A stretch of 64,000 nt of DNA from Roseibium album (GCA_001404055.1 CXTY01000039.1:1-64000); one strand, 5' to 3'. Counted from the stretch's first letter, positions 20,631-31,192 are shown. The notes: a model not told the origin generated them from the letters alone. Made by a program: numbers and translations.

Positions 20631-20750
20631 CGTTGCTGGTCCGGAAAGAGATTGATGAAAGTTTCCCTAGCCGCAAGCATGGGACCAGTGCAAGCCTTTT
20701 CAATCTGGAACTGCAGCACAGTCACCCGGAAACGAAAGATCCAGAAACGA

Positions 20751-20777
20751 AAAACCCGGCAACTGAGTGTTGCCGGG
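20751..20777 (-). terminator. Rho-independent terminator after the peptidyl-prolyl isomerase gene
   Basis: CCCGGCAAC/GTTGCCGGG form a 9-bp stem with a 5-base loop. GGGTTTTTCG follows on the minus strand, downstream of the isomerase stop at 20803. Confidence 0.85.
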
Positions 20778-20802
20778 CCATATTTTTTCGCTGAAGAGAA
20801 TC

Positions 20803-21666
20803 TTATTGGCTCGATTCTTCTTCCTCAGCCGATTTGGCCAGGTTTTCATCAAGGATTTCAACCGCAATGGCATCCTTGAGCTCGGTCATCTTGGCTTCAT
20901 ACCGCTCCCGGACCAGCTGCTGACGCAATTCATTTGCGACAGTTTCAAGAGCCGGTTTTTCCTGATTGCGCTTGTCTTCCAGCTTGATGACATGCCAGCC
21001 AAACTGGGTTTCAACAGGTTCCTTGGTGATTTCACCTGGCTTCAGAACAAGAACGGCGTCTTCAAACGGTTTCACCATCTGGCCCTTGGCGAAGTATCCA
21101 AGGTCACCACCACCCGGGCCGGAAGGACCGGTCGATTTTTCCTTGGCCAGTTCGGCAAAGTCAGCACCGCCTTCAAGTTCCTTGATGATGGCTTCTGCTT
21201 CGGCCTTTTCCTTCACCAGAATGTGACGGGCGTTTATTTCTTCCGGGCCTTCAAAATCAGCAAATTGCTTGTCATAGGCTGCCTGGACATCGTCTTCGGT
21301 AATGCCGCCATTCACTTTCTGAGCGAGATAGGCATTGCGGAGTGCGCGCAACTCAAGGAACTCGAGCTGTTTCTTGAAGTCCGGGTCCTGATCAAGGCCA
21401 TCCTTGCGGGCCGCTTGAGCCAAAAGCTCCATGTCGACAACAACATCCAGCAACAGCTGACGCCATTGTGCAGGCGGAAAACGCTGCAATTCCTGGCCAA
21501 GATCCTGAGCGGCAAAAGCAATATCGGCTTCCGTTATCTCCGCATCGCCAACCTTTGCAATTACATCTTCAGGTTCGGCGGCAGACAAAGAAGCGGATCC
21601 GAGCGACAAAGCCAGGAACGAAACGGCAAGTGCCTGAGCTGGCCTGCGCATCGAAAATCGGAACAT
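20803..21666 (-). CDS. periplasmic parvulin-type peptidyl-prolyl isomerase
   Basis: A 287-residue exported foldase. Residues 1-30 form a Sec signal peptide (MRRPAQALAVSFLALSLGSA, then S-AAE). A SurA/PrsA-like helical segment follows, then a rotamase domain (about 140-235) with INARHILVK, GGDLGYFAKGQM and FGWHVIKLED. It assists outer-membrane or secreted protein folding. The ATG at 21666 has AAAGGA seven bases upstream. The 89-codon open extension towards secA has no signal character. Divergent from secA across a 267-base region, fitting a shared role in export. Confidence 0.9.
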   Translation of the reverse strand: MFRFSMRRPAQALAVSFLALSLGSASLSAAEPEDVIAKVGDAEITEADIAFAAQDLGQELQRFPPAQWRQLLLDVVVDMELLAQAARKDGLDQDPDFKKQLEFLELRALRNAYLAQKVNGGITEDDVQAAYDKQFADFEGPEEINARHILVKEKAEAEAIIKELEGGADFAELAKEKSTGPSGPGGGDLGYFAKGQMVKPFEDAVLVLKPGEITKEPVETQFGWHVIKLEDKRNQEKPALETVANELRQQLVRERYEAKMTELKDAIAVEILDENLAKSAEEEESSQ

Positions 21667-21933
21667 AAGTAGTCCTTTACGTAAGGGAACAGTAATTATT
21701 ATTCCCCCAATCTCGGGGGTGTGGGTACTTTGCGCATTCCTGCAGCGTTGACAAGCATTCAGCCCCCTCTTATCTGTCGGGCGTCCCTGCATGCAGCTGG
21801 GGATGACAAGTTTTCGGCCGCGTTCACCGGCCAGCGCGTTGCGCCTGGCGGCAACGTGGACAGCAATTGAGACGATTTCAAGGGTGGGCGCCAGATTGCC
21901 AATTGGCGCCACCTGGTAAGGAAGGACCGCCAC

Positions 21934-24702
21934 ATGGCTGGCCTTGGCGCTTTAGCACGTAAGATTTTCGGTTCGGCGAACGACCGGAAAATTAAGGCGT
22001 TCCAGTCGAGGGTTGAACAAATCAACGCTCTGGAACCGGAAGTACAGGCTCTGTCGGATGAAGCACTGAGAGCGCGAACGGATGAGTTCCGCGAACAGTT
22101 GAAGAACGGCGCGAGCATTGAAGACATTCTTGCTCCGGCATTTGCGACCGTCCGGGAAGCAGCAAAGCGCGCCCTCGGCCAACGCCATTACGATGTGCAG
22201 TTGATCGGCGGCATGGTGTTGAATTCCGGACAGATCTCGGAAATGAGAACGGGTGAAGGTAAAACGCTGGTGGCAACTGCACCCGTTTATCTGAATGCCC
22301 TGGCCGGCAAGGGCGTCCACGTCGTGACCGTGAACGACTACCTCGCACAGCGCGATAGCGACTGGATGGGCGAAGTTTACAAGTTCCTCGGCCTTACCGT
22401 TGGCTGCATCACCCACGGTCTTTCTGATGAAGAACGCCGGGATGCCTACGCTGCGGACGTCACCTACGGTACCAACAACGAATTCGGCTTCGATTACCTG
22501 CGCGACAACATGAAGCACGACCGTGAGTCGATGGTTCAGCGCGAACATTCCTTCGCCATCGTTGATGAAGTCGACTCGATTCTCGTCGACGAAGCACGAA
22601 CCCCGCTCATCATTTCCGGGCCGCTTGAAGACAGATCCGAATTCTACAATTCGGTCGACACCTTCGTTCCTAACCTTACGGAAGAAGACTACGAGCTGGA
22701 TGAAAAGGCACGTTCTGCTACCTTCACGGAAGCAGGTAACGAGAAGCTTGAAAAACTCTTGAGTGAAGCCGGCCTCCTGAAAGGCGATTCTCTTTATGAC
22801 GTGGAGAACGTCTCGGTTGTCCACCACCTGCAGCAGGCGCTGAAAGCGCACAAACTGTTCCAGCGCGACAAGGACTACATTGTCCGCAACGACGAAGTGG
22901 TGATCATCGACGAATTCACGGGCCGCATGATGCCGGGCCGCCGTTTCTCCGAAGGCTTGCACCAGGCGCTGGAAGCGCGTGAGAAAGTCCGTATCCAGCC
23001 AGAGAACCAGACGCTGGCGTCCATCACTTTCCAAAACTATTTCCGCATGTACGGCAAGCTTGCAGGCATGACCGGAACAGCTTCCACGGAAGCGGACGAA
23101 TTCGCGGACATCTACAAACTGGAAGTCGTCGAGATCCCGACCAACGTCGAAGTCAAGCGTGTTGACGACGACGATGAAGTTTACCGGACGGTCCAGGAAA
23201 AGTTCGATGCCATCGTCAAGCTGATCGATGACTGCAAGGAACGCGGCCAACCGATCCTGGTGGGAACAACCTCTATCGAAAAGTCGGAGCTCCTGGCCGA
23301 CCTTCTGAAAAAACACGGCTACAAGCAGATTGATCTGAGTGATCCGGAAGCCTTTGCCGCCGCTCAGAAAAAAGATGATGGCAAGTCCAAGGTGTTTGCC
23401 GTTCTGAACGCCCGGTATCACGAACAGGAAGCATTCATTGTTGCACAGGCGGGCTTGCCTGGCGCCGTGACGATCGCCACCAACATGGCTGGTCGTGGTA
23501 CTGATATTCAGCTTGGTGGAAACGCCGACATGCAAATCAGCATGGAGCTCGATGAGATAGCCGAAGGCGAAGAGCGTACCGCCAAGGAAGCTAAGATCCG
23601 GGCAGAAGTCGAAGAGCTCAAGCAGAAAGCCCTCGCCGCCGGTGGACTTTACGTGATCGGTACTGAACGACACGAAAGCCGTCGGATCGACAACCAGCTT
23701 CGCGGCCGATCCGGCCGCCAGGGTGACCCTGGGCACTCAAAGTTCTTCTTGTCGTTGCAGGACGACCTGATGCGCATCTTCGGATCTGAGCGCATGGATT
23801 CAATGCTCCAGAAACTGGGTCTTGAAGAAGGCGAAGCCATTATCCATCCGTGGATCAACAAGGCGCTTGAAAAAGCCCAGCAGAAAGTTGAGTCCCGCAA
23901 CTTTGATATTCGTAAGAACCTTCTGAAATTCGATGATGTCATGAATGACCAGCGCAAGGTGGTCTTTGAACAGCGCATCGAACTGATGGACAGCGATGCG
24001 ATTCAGGACACTGTTTCTGACATGCGTCATGACGTCATCGAAGATCTGGTTGCAACCCACATTCCCGAACGTGCCTATCCAGAACAGTGGAACACCGAAG
24101 GGCTACAGGAAGAGGTGCGCAAATACCTGAACCTCGACCTCCCGGTAAAAGAATGGGCCGAAGAGGAAGGCATTGCGGATGAAGAAGTCAGGGATCGCCT
24201 TCGCCGTACGGCAGACGAAACCATGGCGCAGAAGGTAGCCAAATACACGCCGGACGTCATGCGCCAGGTCGAAAAGGCAGTGCTGCTGCAAACTCTGGAC
24301 AATCTGTGGCGCGAGCACTTGGCAAACCTGGACCATTTGCGCTCTGTTATCGGCTTCCGTGCCACTGCCCAGCGCGATCCGCTTCAGGAATACAAGACCG
24401 AAGCCTTCACGTTGTTTGAATCCATGCTGACACAGCTGCGCCAGACAACAACATCTCAACTGTTGCGCGTCGAACTTGTCACCGAACAGCCACCGCAGAT
24501 GCCGGCGGAACCGGAAATGCATGCCCACCACATCAACCCGATGACCGGTGAAGATGAGTTCGCACTTGCTGACGCTCAGCTGGCAAATGGATCCGCGCGT
24601 AATCCGGACGACCCCGCCACCTGGGGTAAAGTTGGCCGCAACGAAACCTGTCCATGTGGCTCCGGCAAGAAGTTCAAACATTGCCACGGTGCGTTGGTGT
24701 AA
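21934..24702 (+). CDS. secA: preprotein translocase ATPase SecA
   Basis: SecA drives unfolded preproteins through SecYEG using ATP. The 922-residue protein has the DEAD-type motor NBD1 with Walker A GEGKT (about 107) and the Walker B-type IVDEVDSIL. It then has the preprotein cross-linking insert, NBD2 with [12 protein letters not shown] and RGRSGRQGD, and the helical scaffold. The C-terminal zinc-binding tail [13 protein letters not shown] contacts SecB. An AAGGA site precedes the ATG. A strong terminator follows, so it is a single-gene unit. Confidence 0.98.
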   Translation: MAGLGALARKIFGSANDRKIKAFQSRVEQINALEPEVQALSDEALRARTDEFREQLKNGASIEDILAPAFATVREAAKRALGQRHYDVQLIGGMVLNSGQISEMRTGEGKTLVATAPVYLNALAGKGVHVVTVNDYLAQRDSDWMGEVYKFLGLTVGCITHGLSDEERRDAYAADVTYGTNNEFGFDYLRDNMKHDRESMVQREHSFAIVDEVDSILVDEARTPLIISGPLEDRSEFYNSVDTFVPNLTEEDYELDEKARSATFTEAGNEKLEKLLSEAGLLKGDSLYDVENVSVVHHLQQALKAHKLFQRDKDYIVRNDEVVIIDEFTGRMMPGRRFSEGLHQALEAREKVRIQPENQTLASITFQNYFRMYGKLAGMTGTASTEADEFADIYKLEVVEIPTNVEVKRVDDDDEVYRTVQEKFDAIVKLIDDCKERGQPILVGTTSIEKSELLADLLKKHGYKQIDLSDPEAFAAAQKKDDGKSKVFAVLNARYHEQEAFIVAQAGLPGAVTIATNMAGRGTDIQLGGNADMQISMELDEIAEGEERTAKEAKIRAEVEELKQKALAAGGLYVIGTERHESRRIDNQLRGRSGRQGDPGHSKFFLSLQDDLMRIFGSERMDSMLQKLGLEEGEAIIHPWINKALEKAQQKVESRNFDIRKNLLKFDDVMNDQRKVVFEQRIELMDSDAIQDTVSDMRHDVIEDLVATHIPERAYPEQWNTEGLQEEVRKYLNLDLPVKEWAEEEGIADEEVRDRLRRTADETMAQKVAKYTPDVMRQVEKAVLLQTLDNLWREHLANLDHLRSVIGFRATAQRDPLQEYKTEAFTLFESMLTQLRQTTTSQLLRVELVTEQPPQMPAEPEMHAHHINPMTGEDEFALADAQLANGSARNPDDPATWGKVGRNETCPCGSGKKFKHCHGALV

Positions 24703-24729
24703 ACCCGCGCCAGACAAATAGACAAAATA

Positions 24730-24759
24730 GGCCGGCCCAGAACATGGGCTGGCCTTTTT
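24730..24759 (+). terminator. Rho-independent terminator after secA
   Basis: GGCCGGCCCA/TGGGCTGGCC form a near-perfect 10-bp stem followed by TTTTT. Confidence 0.88.
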
Positions 24760-24808
24760 CTTAGATTTCCGGCAGTTTGCGCCAACTTCAACCCGTTAGA
24801 AAAATCCC

Positions 24809-25843
24809 ATGAACACAGCTGCTGCCTCGAAAATCTATGTTTCCAGACGCGAGAACACGCGCCCCGCAGCTCCCCTGCTAAGCGTGATCGTTCCGGTCTT
24901 CAACGAAGAAGACGTCATTGTTCATTTTCTGGAAGCGACCCGTCCGGTTCTGGACGAGACGGGATTGAAATACGAATACGTTTTCATCGATGACGGCAGT
25001 CGCGACAAAACCGCAGACATTCTGTCTGACGAACTCAAGGCGGGATTACCTGGTCGCCTGCTTGGCCTGTCACGAAACTTCGGTAAAGAGGCAGCACTCT
25101 CTGCTGGCCTGGAAGCCGCGAAAGGCGATATCGCTGTCATCATCGACGCCGATCTTCAGGATCCTCCGGAACTTATCCTGCAGATGCTGGATGGTTGGCG
25201 TGCCGGGTACGATGTCGTTTATGGGCTCAGGGTCGACCGGTCCTCTGACACGCTGGTGAAACGATCGACCGCCAATTTGTTCTACCGGTTGTTCAACAGC
25301 CTCGCCAACATCGACATGCCTGCCAACGCAGGCGACTATCGCCTGATAGATCGCGCGGTGGTCGATGCATTGTTGAAGTTGCCGGAACGCAACCGTTTCA
25401 TGAAAGGTCTTTTTGCCTGGGTCGGTTTCCCCGCCATGGCGTTGCCCTATGAACGCCCGCCGCGCAAGGCCGGTACGGGAAAGTTCAACTACTGGAAACT
25501 CTGGAATTTTGCGCTTGATGGCCTGACTGCCTTCACGACCCTGCCGTTGCGCGTGTGGTTTTATGGTGGTGCGCTGGTCTCACTCGCGGCTTTTGCCTAT
25601 GCGATTTACCTGACCCTTCGCGTGTTGGTGGCAGGCATCGATGTGCCTGGCTATGCATCGCTGATGGTTGCTCTGCTGTTTTTTTCCGGTGTCCAGCTTC
25701 TATCGATCGGCATGATCGGCGAGTACATCGCCCGTCTGTTCAATGAAGCGAAACAACGGCCCGTCTATATCCTGCAGGATGTCATCGAGGGCGAAGCTGC
25801 CGATAAAGCCAGCCGGGCGGACAAAGCTTCCGATGGCAAGTGA
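24809..25843 (+). CDS. family 2 glycosyltransferase (DPM1/ArnC/GtrB-like)
   Basis: This 344-residue enzyme probably moves a sugar from a nucleotide carrier to undecaprenyl phosphate on the cytoplasmic face of the inner membrane. The GT-A domain starts LLSVIVPVFNEED, has FIDDGSRD and DADLQDPPE (the metal-binding DxD region) and ends near residue 230. Two membrane helices follow (about 240-262 and 272-298) in the GtrB/ArnC layout. It overlaps the GtrA gene and precedes a GT39 gene, a complete three-part pathway. The sugar cannot be read from the sequence. Confidence 0.9.
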   Translation: MNTAAASKIYVSRRENTRPAAPLLSVIVPVFNEEDVIVHFLEATRPVLDETGLKYEYVFIDDGSRDKTADILSDELKAGLPGRLLGLSRNFGKEAALSAGLEAAKGDIAVIIDADLQDPPELILQMLDGWRAGYDVVYGLRVDRSSDTLVKRSTANLFYRLFNSLANIDMPANAGDYRLIDRAVVDALLKLPERNRFMKGLFAWVGFPAMALPYERPPRKAGTGKFNYWKLWNFALDGLTAFTTLPLRVWFYGGALVSLAAFAYAIYLTLRVLVAGIDVPGYASLMVALLFFSGVQLLSIGMIGEYIARLFNEAKQRPVYILQDVIEGEAADKASRADKASDGK

Positions 25844-26264
25844 AGCAAGACACCAGAAGCTGAAAGCAGAGACCGCAGCTGTGGGCAAATTTGCCGTGAT
25901 TGGTTTGCTTGCAACACTGACCCATGCAGGTGTTGCATCCAGCCTGCTGGAAATCGGCACCCTCAGTGCTTTTCCGGCTAATATTTGCGGCTTTCTGATT
26001 GCCTTTTGTGTGTCATTCAGTGGCCACTACTATTGGAGCTTTGCCCATTTACGTCAGGAAGGCAGAGCCATGAGGAGCATGGGCCGGTTTCTGATCATTG
26101 CGCTATCGGGCTTTGCACTGAATTCAACTGTTCTGGCACTTTGGCTCAACCTGACACCTTGGCCAGATCTTATTGGCCTTCTTTTTTCAATCGCCATCGT
26201 GCCTGCCCTGTCCTTTCTGGGTGCGCGGCTTTGGGCCTTTTCCCATCGGCCAGCCGAAACATGA
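25833..26264 (+). CDS. GtrA family membrane protein (lipid-linked sugar flippase candidate)
   Basis: A 143-residue protein with four predicted membrane helices. GtrA proteins are thought to flip undecaprenyl-phosphate-linked sugars to the periplasm. The ATG at 25833 lies inside the end of the GT2 gene, an 11-base overlap, and the longer frame upstream is only the shifted GT2 sequence. The first helix (FAVIGLLATLTHAGVASSLL) and a SGHYYWSF turn match the GtrA pattern. Confidence 0.85.
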   Translation: MASEARHQKLKAETAAVGKFAVIGLLATLTHAGVASSLLEIGTLSAFPANICGFLIAFCVSFSGHYYWSFAHLRQEGRAMRSMGRFLIIALSGFALNSTVLALWLNLTPWPDLIGLLFSIAIVPALSFLGARLWAFSHRPAET

Positions 26265-26288
26265 GCACCAACATGAGTTCTGTTTGAA

Positions 26289-27794
26289 ATGACCGCCAAC
26301 CGTGCTGCCCTCTGGTATGTGGGGATCATTTGCTTGCTCTATGCATTGGTTCCAACACTGACGTTTCCAAATCCGCCACTGGATGTTGTCGAGGGGTTTG
26401 CGTGGGGGCGCGAATTGCAGCTTGGATATACCAAGCATCCCCCCATGCAGGCATGGCTGCTAGAGGCCACCTACCAGCTGACTGGCGGGTATTATTTTGG
26501 TGGGTATTGGCTCAGTAGCCTGAGCGCCGCAATCGGTTACCTGTTTATCTGGAAAATCGGCAAGCAGATCGGTCTTACTGCCTGGCAGGCCTTCTGGGCA
26601 CTCGTACTGACCAGCGTGTCGTTTTATTTTACGCTACCGATACCGGAGTTTAATCCTAATATCCTGCAGATCCCCGTTTGGGCAGGCATGATCTATTTTT
26701 TCTTGCGGGCCTTGGAAAACGGTCGCTTGATAAACTGGATTGCCCTTGGCGCCCTTGCAGCTTTCGGCCTCTACACGAAGTATTTCGTTCTTCTGCTGAT
26801 CGGTACAATCGGGCTCTATACGTTGGTCTTTTCCGATGCAAGACGGCACATTCTGTCAATGGGTCCATGGCTCTGTACCCTGGTTTGCATTGGCCTGCTT
26901 GTGCCGCACATCCAATGGCTTCTGGAGACGAACTTCCTGACCCTGCAATACGCTGCGAGCCGCAGCAAATCAGCTTCGTCCTTCTTTGATCACATCTACA
27001 ATCCCCTCAATTTCCTGTTCGCGCAGGTTGGCAACCACGCTGGACTGTTTCTTGTTGCCCTGGCTGGTTTTGGATGGGCAGGCCTGAGGCGGTTCAAGGC
27101 AGAACGCGCGAAAGTCGGTCACACGTTGAAACAACCAGATGACCGGTTTCTGCTCTGGTTCGCGTTTGTTCCGCTTGCCGTCGTACTGTTAGCCTCCATT
27201 GTCACCGGAAATGAGTTCGAGCATATGTGGGGCACACCGATGTTTGTGCTCTCAGGGCTTGTGGCTGTCAGATTTCTTTGCCTACCGGAGCATTGGCCTT
27301 ATCCACGCCGCGCACTTGCCGCTGCGGTGGCAATTCAGGCGATTTTCCTCGCAGTTATTTTTGGGCAAGCCGTTCTGGAGCCTTACTGGAAACAAAAACA
27401 AACCCGAATGCATTATCCCGGTGCCGTGGTTGCAGAGAATCTCGCATCCATCTGGAAGTCGCAGATGGGAACAGACCTTGCATATGTTGCCGGTGACATG
27501 TGGTCCGCCGCCAACGTGACACTTCATGCACCAGGACGCCCCTCCATGTTTTACCTGCACAACAGGACACTAAGCCCCTGGATCGACATCAACGACGTTC
27601 AGGACAAGGGTTTGATGATTGTGTGGCGCGGTGACCGCGAACAACCGCTCAATGAAATACTCCGGCACTACCCTGACGCTGTTCGGGAAGGAAAGAAAAC
27701 TTTCACCTACCATACGTCCGGAAATATTCCGGACGCTGTCGTCAACTGGGTGATCGTTCCACCGGGCCGAGTCTCGGATATTGTGGAGAAATAG
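26289..27794 (+). CDS. family 39 (ArnT/PMT-like) membrane glycosyltransferase
   Basis: This 501-residue polytopic protein has an ArnT-like pattern. A first helix leads into a periplasmic loop with the acidic pair DVVE (about residue 32), which is the catalytic region in GT39 enzymes. Then come HPPMQAWLLEATYQLTG and about ten more hydrophobic helices, with a soluble C-terminal domain. Such enzymes transfer the sugar from the flipped lipid carrier to lipid A, O-antigen, protein or another periplasmic acceptor. It is third in the GT2-GtrA-GT39 set. Confidence 0.85.
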   Translation: MTANRAALWYVGIICLLYALVPTLTFPNPPLDVVEGFAWGRELQLGYTKHPPMQAWLLEATYQLTGGYYFGGYWLSSLSAAIGYLFIWKIGKQIGLTAWQAFWALVLTSVSFYFTLPIPEFNPNILQIPVWAGMIYFFLRALENGRLINWIALGALAAFGLYTKYFVLLLIGTIGLYTLVFSDARRHILSMGPWLCTLVCIGLLVPHIQWLLETNFLTLQYAASRSKSASSFFDHIYNPLNFLFAQVGNHAGLFLVALAGFGWAGLRRFKAERAKVGHTLKQPDDRFLLWFAFVPLAVVLLASIVTGNEFEHMWGTPMFVLSGLVAVRFLCLPEHWPYPRRALAAAVAIQAIFLAVIFGQAVLEPYWKQKQTRMHYPGAVVAENLASIWKSQMGTDLAYVAGDMWSAANVTLHAPGRPSMFYLHNRTLSPWIDINDVQDKGLMIVWRGDREQPLNEILRHYPDAVREGKKTFTYHTSGNIPDAVVNWVIVPPGRVSDIVEK

Positions 27795-27852
27795 TGCTCT
27801 GCACAAGTGCCCCCGTCTGGAAACCGATGCAAAAGCCCTCTAACGTGGCGCC

Positions 27853-29043
27853 ATGATCAGTATGGCTGAAATAGACGGCGTTGAAGACTGGTTGATAGAC
27901 CAGTCACTCGGTCGACCTGACCTGGCAACAATGTTCGCGCAAATGTGTGAAAAACTGCGACTGTGCCGTGTGCCAATTGACCGCGCAATGCTCGCCTGGT
28001 CGACCCTTCACCCTTTGATCGAAGCGGAAATGGCATTCTGGGAAAATGGCGGTGAATTTCAACACGAACGCTTTGCCCACAGGGATGAAGAAGATGAAGG
28101 TTGGCTCAAAAGCCCAGTCCGCGCCGTCCTGGTGAACCGTGAGCCGATGTTGCGGCGCAGGCTGACAAATGCCAACGCACCATTCGAATTTCCGCTTCTG
28201 ACGAGACTCGCCGAGAGTGGCTACACGGATTACCTGGTGATTCCGACCGAATTCGACCTTCCTTCGATCCGGGGCGATTACCCGAGCACAGGCATTATCG
28301 TCAGTTGGGCAACCCGGGAAGAAGGTGGTTTCAAAGACGACGCACTAACGGCCATCAGATACATTCAAAAACGTCTTGCGCTGGCCGCACGTGCAACAAT
28401 TGAAGGCCAGATCAGCCGGACAATCGCCGAGACCTATTTGGGCAAAATTGCCGGAAACAAGGTTCTCAATGGCCAGATACGCCACGGTGACGGTGAAACC
28501 ATAGATGCCGTTGTGTTTTTCTGTGACATGCGCAATTCCACGGCCATCGCCGAAGCGCTTGGTCCAGATGCTTACCTGAGTTGGCTGAACACCTATTTTG
28601 AAGCAACAGCGGGCGCTGTTCTGGACAATGGAGGCGAAGTTCTCGACTACATAGGGGATGCTGTCCTTGGTGTCTTTCCGATCGAAAATGGAAATTTCAA
28701 CAAGGTTGTCGCTCAAGCAATTGCCGCTGCAGACGACACATGCAACCGCCTGCGCACGATCAACAGCGACCCCGCTCACGATCGGGCCATGAAGTCCGGA
28801 ATTGCGCTGTCAGTCGGCTCGGTAATGTTTGGAAATATCGGTGTTCCACACAGGTTGACGTTTTCGGTCATCGGCCAGACCATCCACGCTGCCGCACGGA
28901 TCGAGAGCCTGACAAAATCTGTGGGCGTTGAAGTCCTGATGACAGAAGACATAGCAAAGCATGCAGGTTCGCGTTCAAGGCCGGTTGGAGCATTTGAGTT
29001 AAGTGGTTTTTCTGATCGCCAACCGCTCTTTTCGCTGGAATAA
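27853..29043 (+). CDS. class III adenylate/guanylate cyclase
   Basis: A 396-residue cytoplasmic nucleotide cyclase. The N-terminal half (1-190) is a sensor-like region common to Rhizobiales cyclases and has no recognisable ligand motif. The catalytic domain begins near 215. Both metal-binding aspartates are present, D225 in FFCDMRNST and D269 in LDYIGDAVLG, 44 residues apart as usual, and VGQTIHAAARIES-type sequence (here VIGQTIHAAARIE) lies at the dimer face. Residues choosing ATP or GTP cannot be settled by eye. It follows the GT39 gene by 58 bases and may be co-transcribed. Confidence 0.9.
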   Translation: MISMAEIDGVEDWLIDQSLGRPDLATMFAQMCEKLRLCRVPIDRAMLAWSTLHPLIEAEMAFWENGGEFQHERFAHRDEEDEGWLKSPVRAVLVNREPMLRRRLTNANAPFEFPLLTRLAESGYTDYLVIPTEFDLPSIRGDYPSTGIIVSWATREEGGFKDDALTAIRYIQKRLALAARATIEGQISRTIAETYLGKIAGNKVLNGQIRHGDGETIDAVVFFCDMRNSTAIAEALGPDAYLSWLNTYFEATAGAVLDNGGEVLDYIGDAVLGVFPIENGNFNKVVAQAIAAADDTCNRLRTINSDPAHDRAMKSGIALSVGSVMFGNIGVPHRLTFSVIGQTIHAAARIESLTKSVGVEVLMTEDIAKHAGSRSRPVGAFELSGFSDRQPLFSLE

Positions 29044-29129
29044 CCCCCTTAGACCCCTACCCGCAATCCACTCAGCACTGTATTCCTCTGCTGGCCTACT
29101 TTTTCTCGCTCCAGAATAACCGGAATAAC

Positions 29130-29927
29130 ATGACAGACCTTCGCCCCGTCGTTCGACAGCATCTTCCTTTCAGGGAACAGGAAGCAACCGACAGGGATGA
29201 CGGTGCTCCGGTTATTCTGCTTCACGGCTTTGGCGGCGACCGCCAAACCTGGCTGAATATCCAGACCGGACTCTCTCCGAAAAAACGATCCATTGCTTTT
29301 GATCTGCCTGGTCATGGCGAAGCACTTGACTGGCCGAATATCGGTCACGCCGGCATTGCTGCCAAAGCGGTATTGCAGTCTCTTGAGACACTCGGGCTTC
29401 CAAAGGTTCATCTGGTCGGGCATTCAATGGGCGGTACCGTTGCATGTCTCGTTGCCCTTCGCGAACCGGAATTGGTCGCGAGCCTGACCCTGCTCGCTCC
29501 CGGCGGCTTCGGCCCCGAGATCAATCATCGACTACTGCGCCGCTACGCAATTGCAACTGACGACAGCGAAATGCAGGTTCTGCTTGAACAGTTCTTTGGT
29601 TGGGAATTCAGGCTACCCAAGTTTCTCGCCAAGACAGCTGCTGAAAGCCGCGCCCGGCCGGGTGCGGCAGCAACTCTGGGAGCAATTGCGGACGAAATCA
29701 TCGATGGCTCCGTACAAAAGACACTGCCGCGAGATGAATTGGCAGCTTTGACCATGCCCATCAAGGTCATCTGGGGAACGCAGGATCGGGTCTTGCCAAC
29801 GCGTCAGGCGCACAAGCTTCCGGGCACCGTCGCCACGCATATTTTTGAGCGCGTCGGTCACATGCCACATCTGGAAATTCCCAGTGAGACCATCAAACTT
29901 ATCTTGCAGAATGCAGCAGCGGCCTAG
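29130..29927 (+). CDS. alpha/beta-fold hydrolase
   Basis: A 265-residue alpha/beta hydrolase of unknown substrate. The oxyanion HGFGG, the nucleophile elbow GHSMGG (Ser about 99), the acid in WGTQDRVLP and the histidine in RVGHMPHLE form a full triad. The overall pattern is like MhpC/acetoin-dehydrogenase-E2-type hydrolases. It lies between a cyclase and a convergent ferredoxin reductase gene. Confidence 0.8.
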   Translation: MTDLRPVVRQHLPFREQEATDRDDGAPVILLHGFGGDRQTWLNIQTGLSPKKRSIAFDLPGHGEALDWPNIGHAGIAAKAVLQSLETLGLPKVHLVGHSMGGTVACLVALREPELVASLTLLAPGGFGPEINHRLLRRYAIATDDSEMQVLLEQFFGWEFRLPKFLAKTAAESRARPGAAATLGAIADEIIDGSVQKTLPRDELAALTMPIKVIWGTQDRVLPTRQAHKLPGTVATHIFERVGHMPHLEIPSETIKLILQNAAAA

Positions 29928-29978
29928 GCTTCAAACCCTGGTCCAAAACCCGGTGTACCAGGATGCCAAACAGCAATT

Positions 29979-30002
29979 GAAGCCGCACCTGAAGGCGGCT
30001 TC
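29979..30002 (-). terminator. weak hairpin between convergent genes
   Basis: GAAGCCGC and GCGGCTTC form an 8-bp stem with an 8-base loop, located just past the reductase stop on the minus strand. No clear T-run follows, so terminator function is uncertain. Confidence 0.4.
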
Positions 30003-30007
30003 TCGGT

Positions 30008-31192
30008 TCATGCGGCAGGCAGAAGCCCATCTCGCCAATTTTCGCCAATCACACGCCGCGCCATCATATGTGAACGCGGTGAGTTGATGCTGTCGACGGC
30101 TATCAGCCGTCCTGCCTGCAAGTAGGCAACGTAGAATTTATTGTCTTCCGGCGATCCGACAACAACAGTATCGTCATAGCCTTCCGACAGACCGGCTATC
30201 TGAAGCTTGATCGCATACTGATCGGACCAGAACCAGGGTAGCGGGTCATAGTCGACATCCTGACCAAGCAATGCCTGAGCGGCGGCTTTCGCTTGATCGA
30301 TCGCATTTTGAACGCTCTCCATGCGGACAGACCGTTCATAGCGACCGGAATAAAAACGGGTGCAGTCACCAATCGCATAGATGTCCGGGTCACTTGTCTG
30401 CCCCGCACCATCCACCAGAATGCCGTTGTCGACATCAATACCTGCTTCGGCGGCAAGGTGATCATTTGGTTCTGCACCAACTGCAATCAACACCAGACCA
30501 GCTTCTACAACTTCACCGGAACGTAACTTGACGCCGCCTGCGGAGCCGTCTCCCACAATTGCCTCGACGGCTGTGTTGAGACGCAGATCAACCCCGTTGG
30601 ACTCGTGAAGGGCTGTGAAATAATCCGAAACCGTCGGACTGACGACCCGTTTCATTGGTCGGTCCAAAGCCTCTATGACGCTCACGTCTTTTCCAAGCGC
30701 CCTGGCGACTGCGGCAACTTCAAGACCAATATAGCCGGCACCAATGATTGCAACGCGCTGGCACGCTTTCATGCCTTCGCGAATTGCATCCACGTCAGCA
30801 ATCGACCGGAGTGTTGCCACGCCCTTTTTGTCCGCACCTTCAAGTGGAATAGAACGCGCACTGGTTCCAGTTGCCAGGATCAGTTTTCCATATGAAAGCG
30901 TATCGCCATTTTCAAGTTGGAGACGCTTGGAGGACCGATCGATGGCAGCAACACGTGTGCTTGGTATGTGGTCTATGTTGTTGGTTTCAAAAAATGCAGG
31001 GGGACGCAGCCAGAGACCTTCCGGTCCGATTTCACCGGCGAGAAATTTCTTTGAAAGTGGCGGCCTTTGGTACGGCGGATGTGCCTCATCGCCAATCAAA
31101 CGCAATGGGCCTTCAAATCCTCCCTGGCGCAGTGACTGAGCGACCTGGGCACCGGCCTGACCAGCACCCACAATGACGATTTCTTCCTGCAT
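30008..31192 (-). CDS. FAD/NAD(P)-dependent ferredoxin reductase
   Basis: This 394-residue flavoprotein of the putidaredoxin/rhodocoxin reductase type passes electrons from NAD(P)H to a ferredoxin. It has the FAD loop IVGAGQAGAQVA at the N terminus, PYQRPPLSK, the NAD loop IIGAGYIGLEVAA (about 150) and the second FAD motif DPDIYAIGDC (about 270). No ferredoxin or P450 gene is next to it, so the partner is elsewhere in the genome. A GC-rich inverted repeat at 29979-30002 lies between it and the convergent hydrolase gene. Confidence 0.9.
   Translation of the reverse strand: MQEEIVIVGAGQAGAQVAQSLRQGGFEGPLRLIGDEAHPPYQRPPLSKKFLAGEIGPEGLWLRPPAFFETNNIDHIPSTRVAAIDRSSKRLQLENGDTLSYGKLILATGTSARSIPLEGADKKGVATLRSIADVDAIREGMKACQRVAIIGAGYIGLEVAAVARALGKDVSVIEALDRPMKRVVSPTVSDYFTALHESNGVDLRLNTAVEAIVGDGSAGGVKLRSGEVVEAGLVLIAVGAEPNDHLAAEAGIDVDNGILVDGAGQTSDPDIYAIGDCTRFYSGRYERSVRMESVQNAIDQAKAAAQALLGQDVDYDPLPWFWSDQYAIKLQIAGLSEGYDDTVVVGSPEDNKFYVAYLQAGRLIAVDSINSPRSHMMARRVIGENWRDGLLPAA

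Noticed and set aside
21952-23736. A 594-codon open frame antisense to secA
   Set aside because: It is a shadow of the secA codon pattern. It has no ribosome site and its protein resembles no family.
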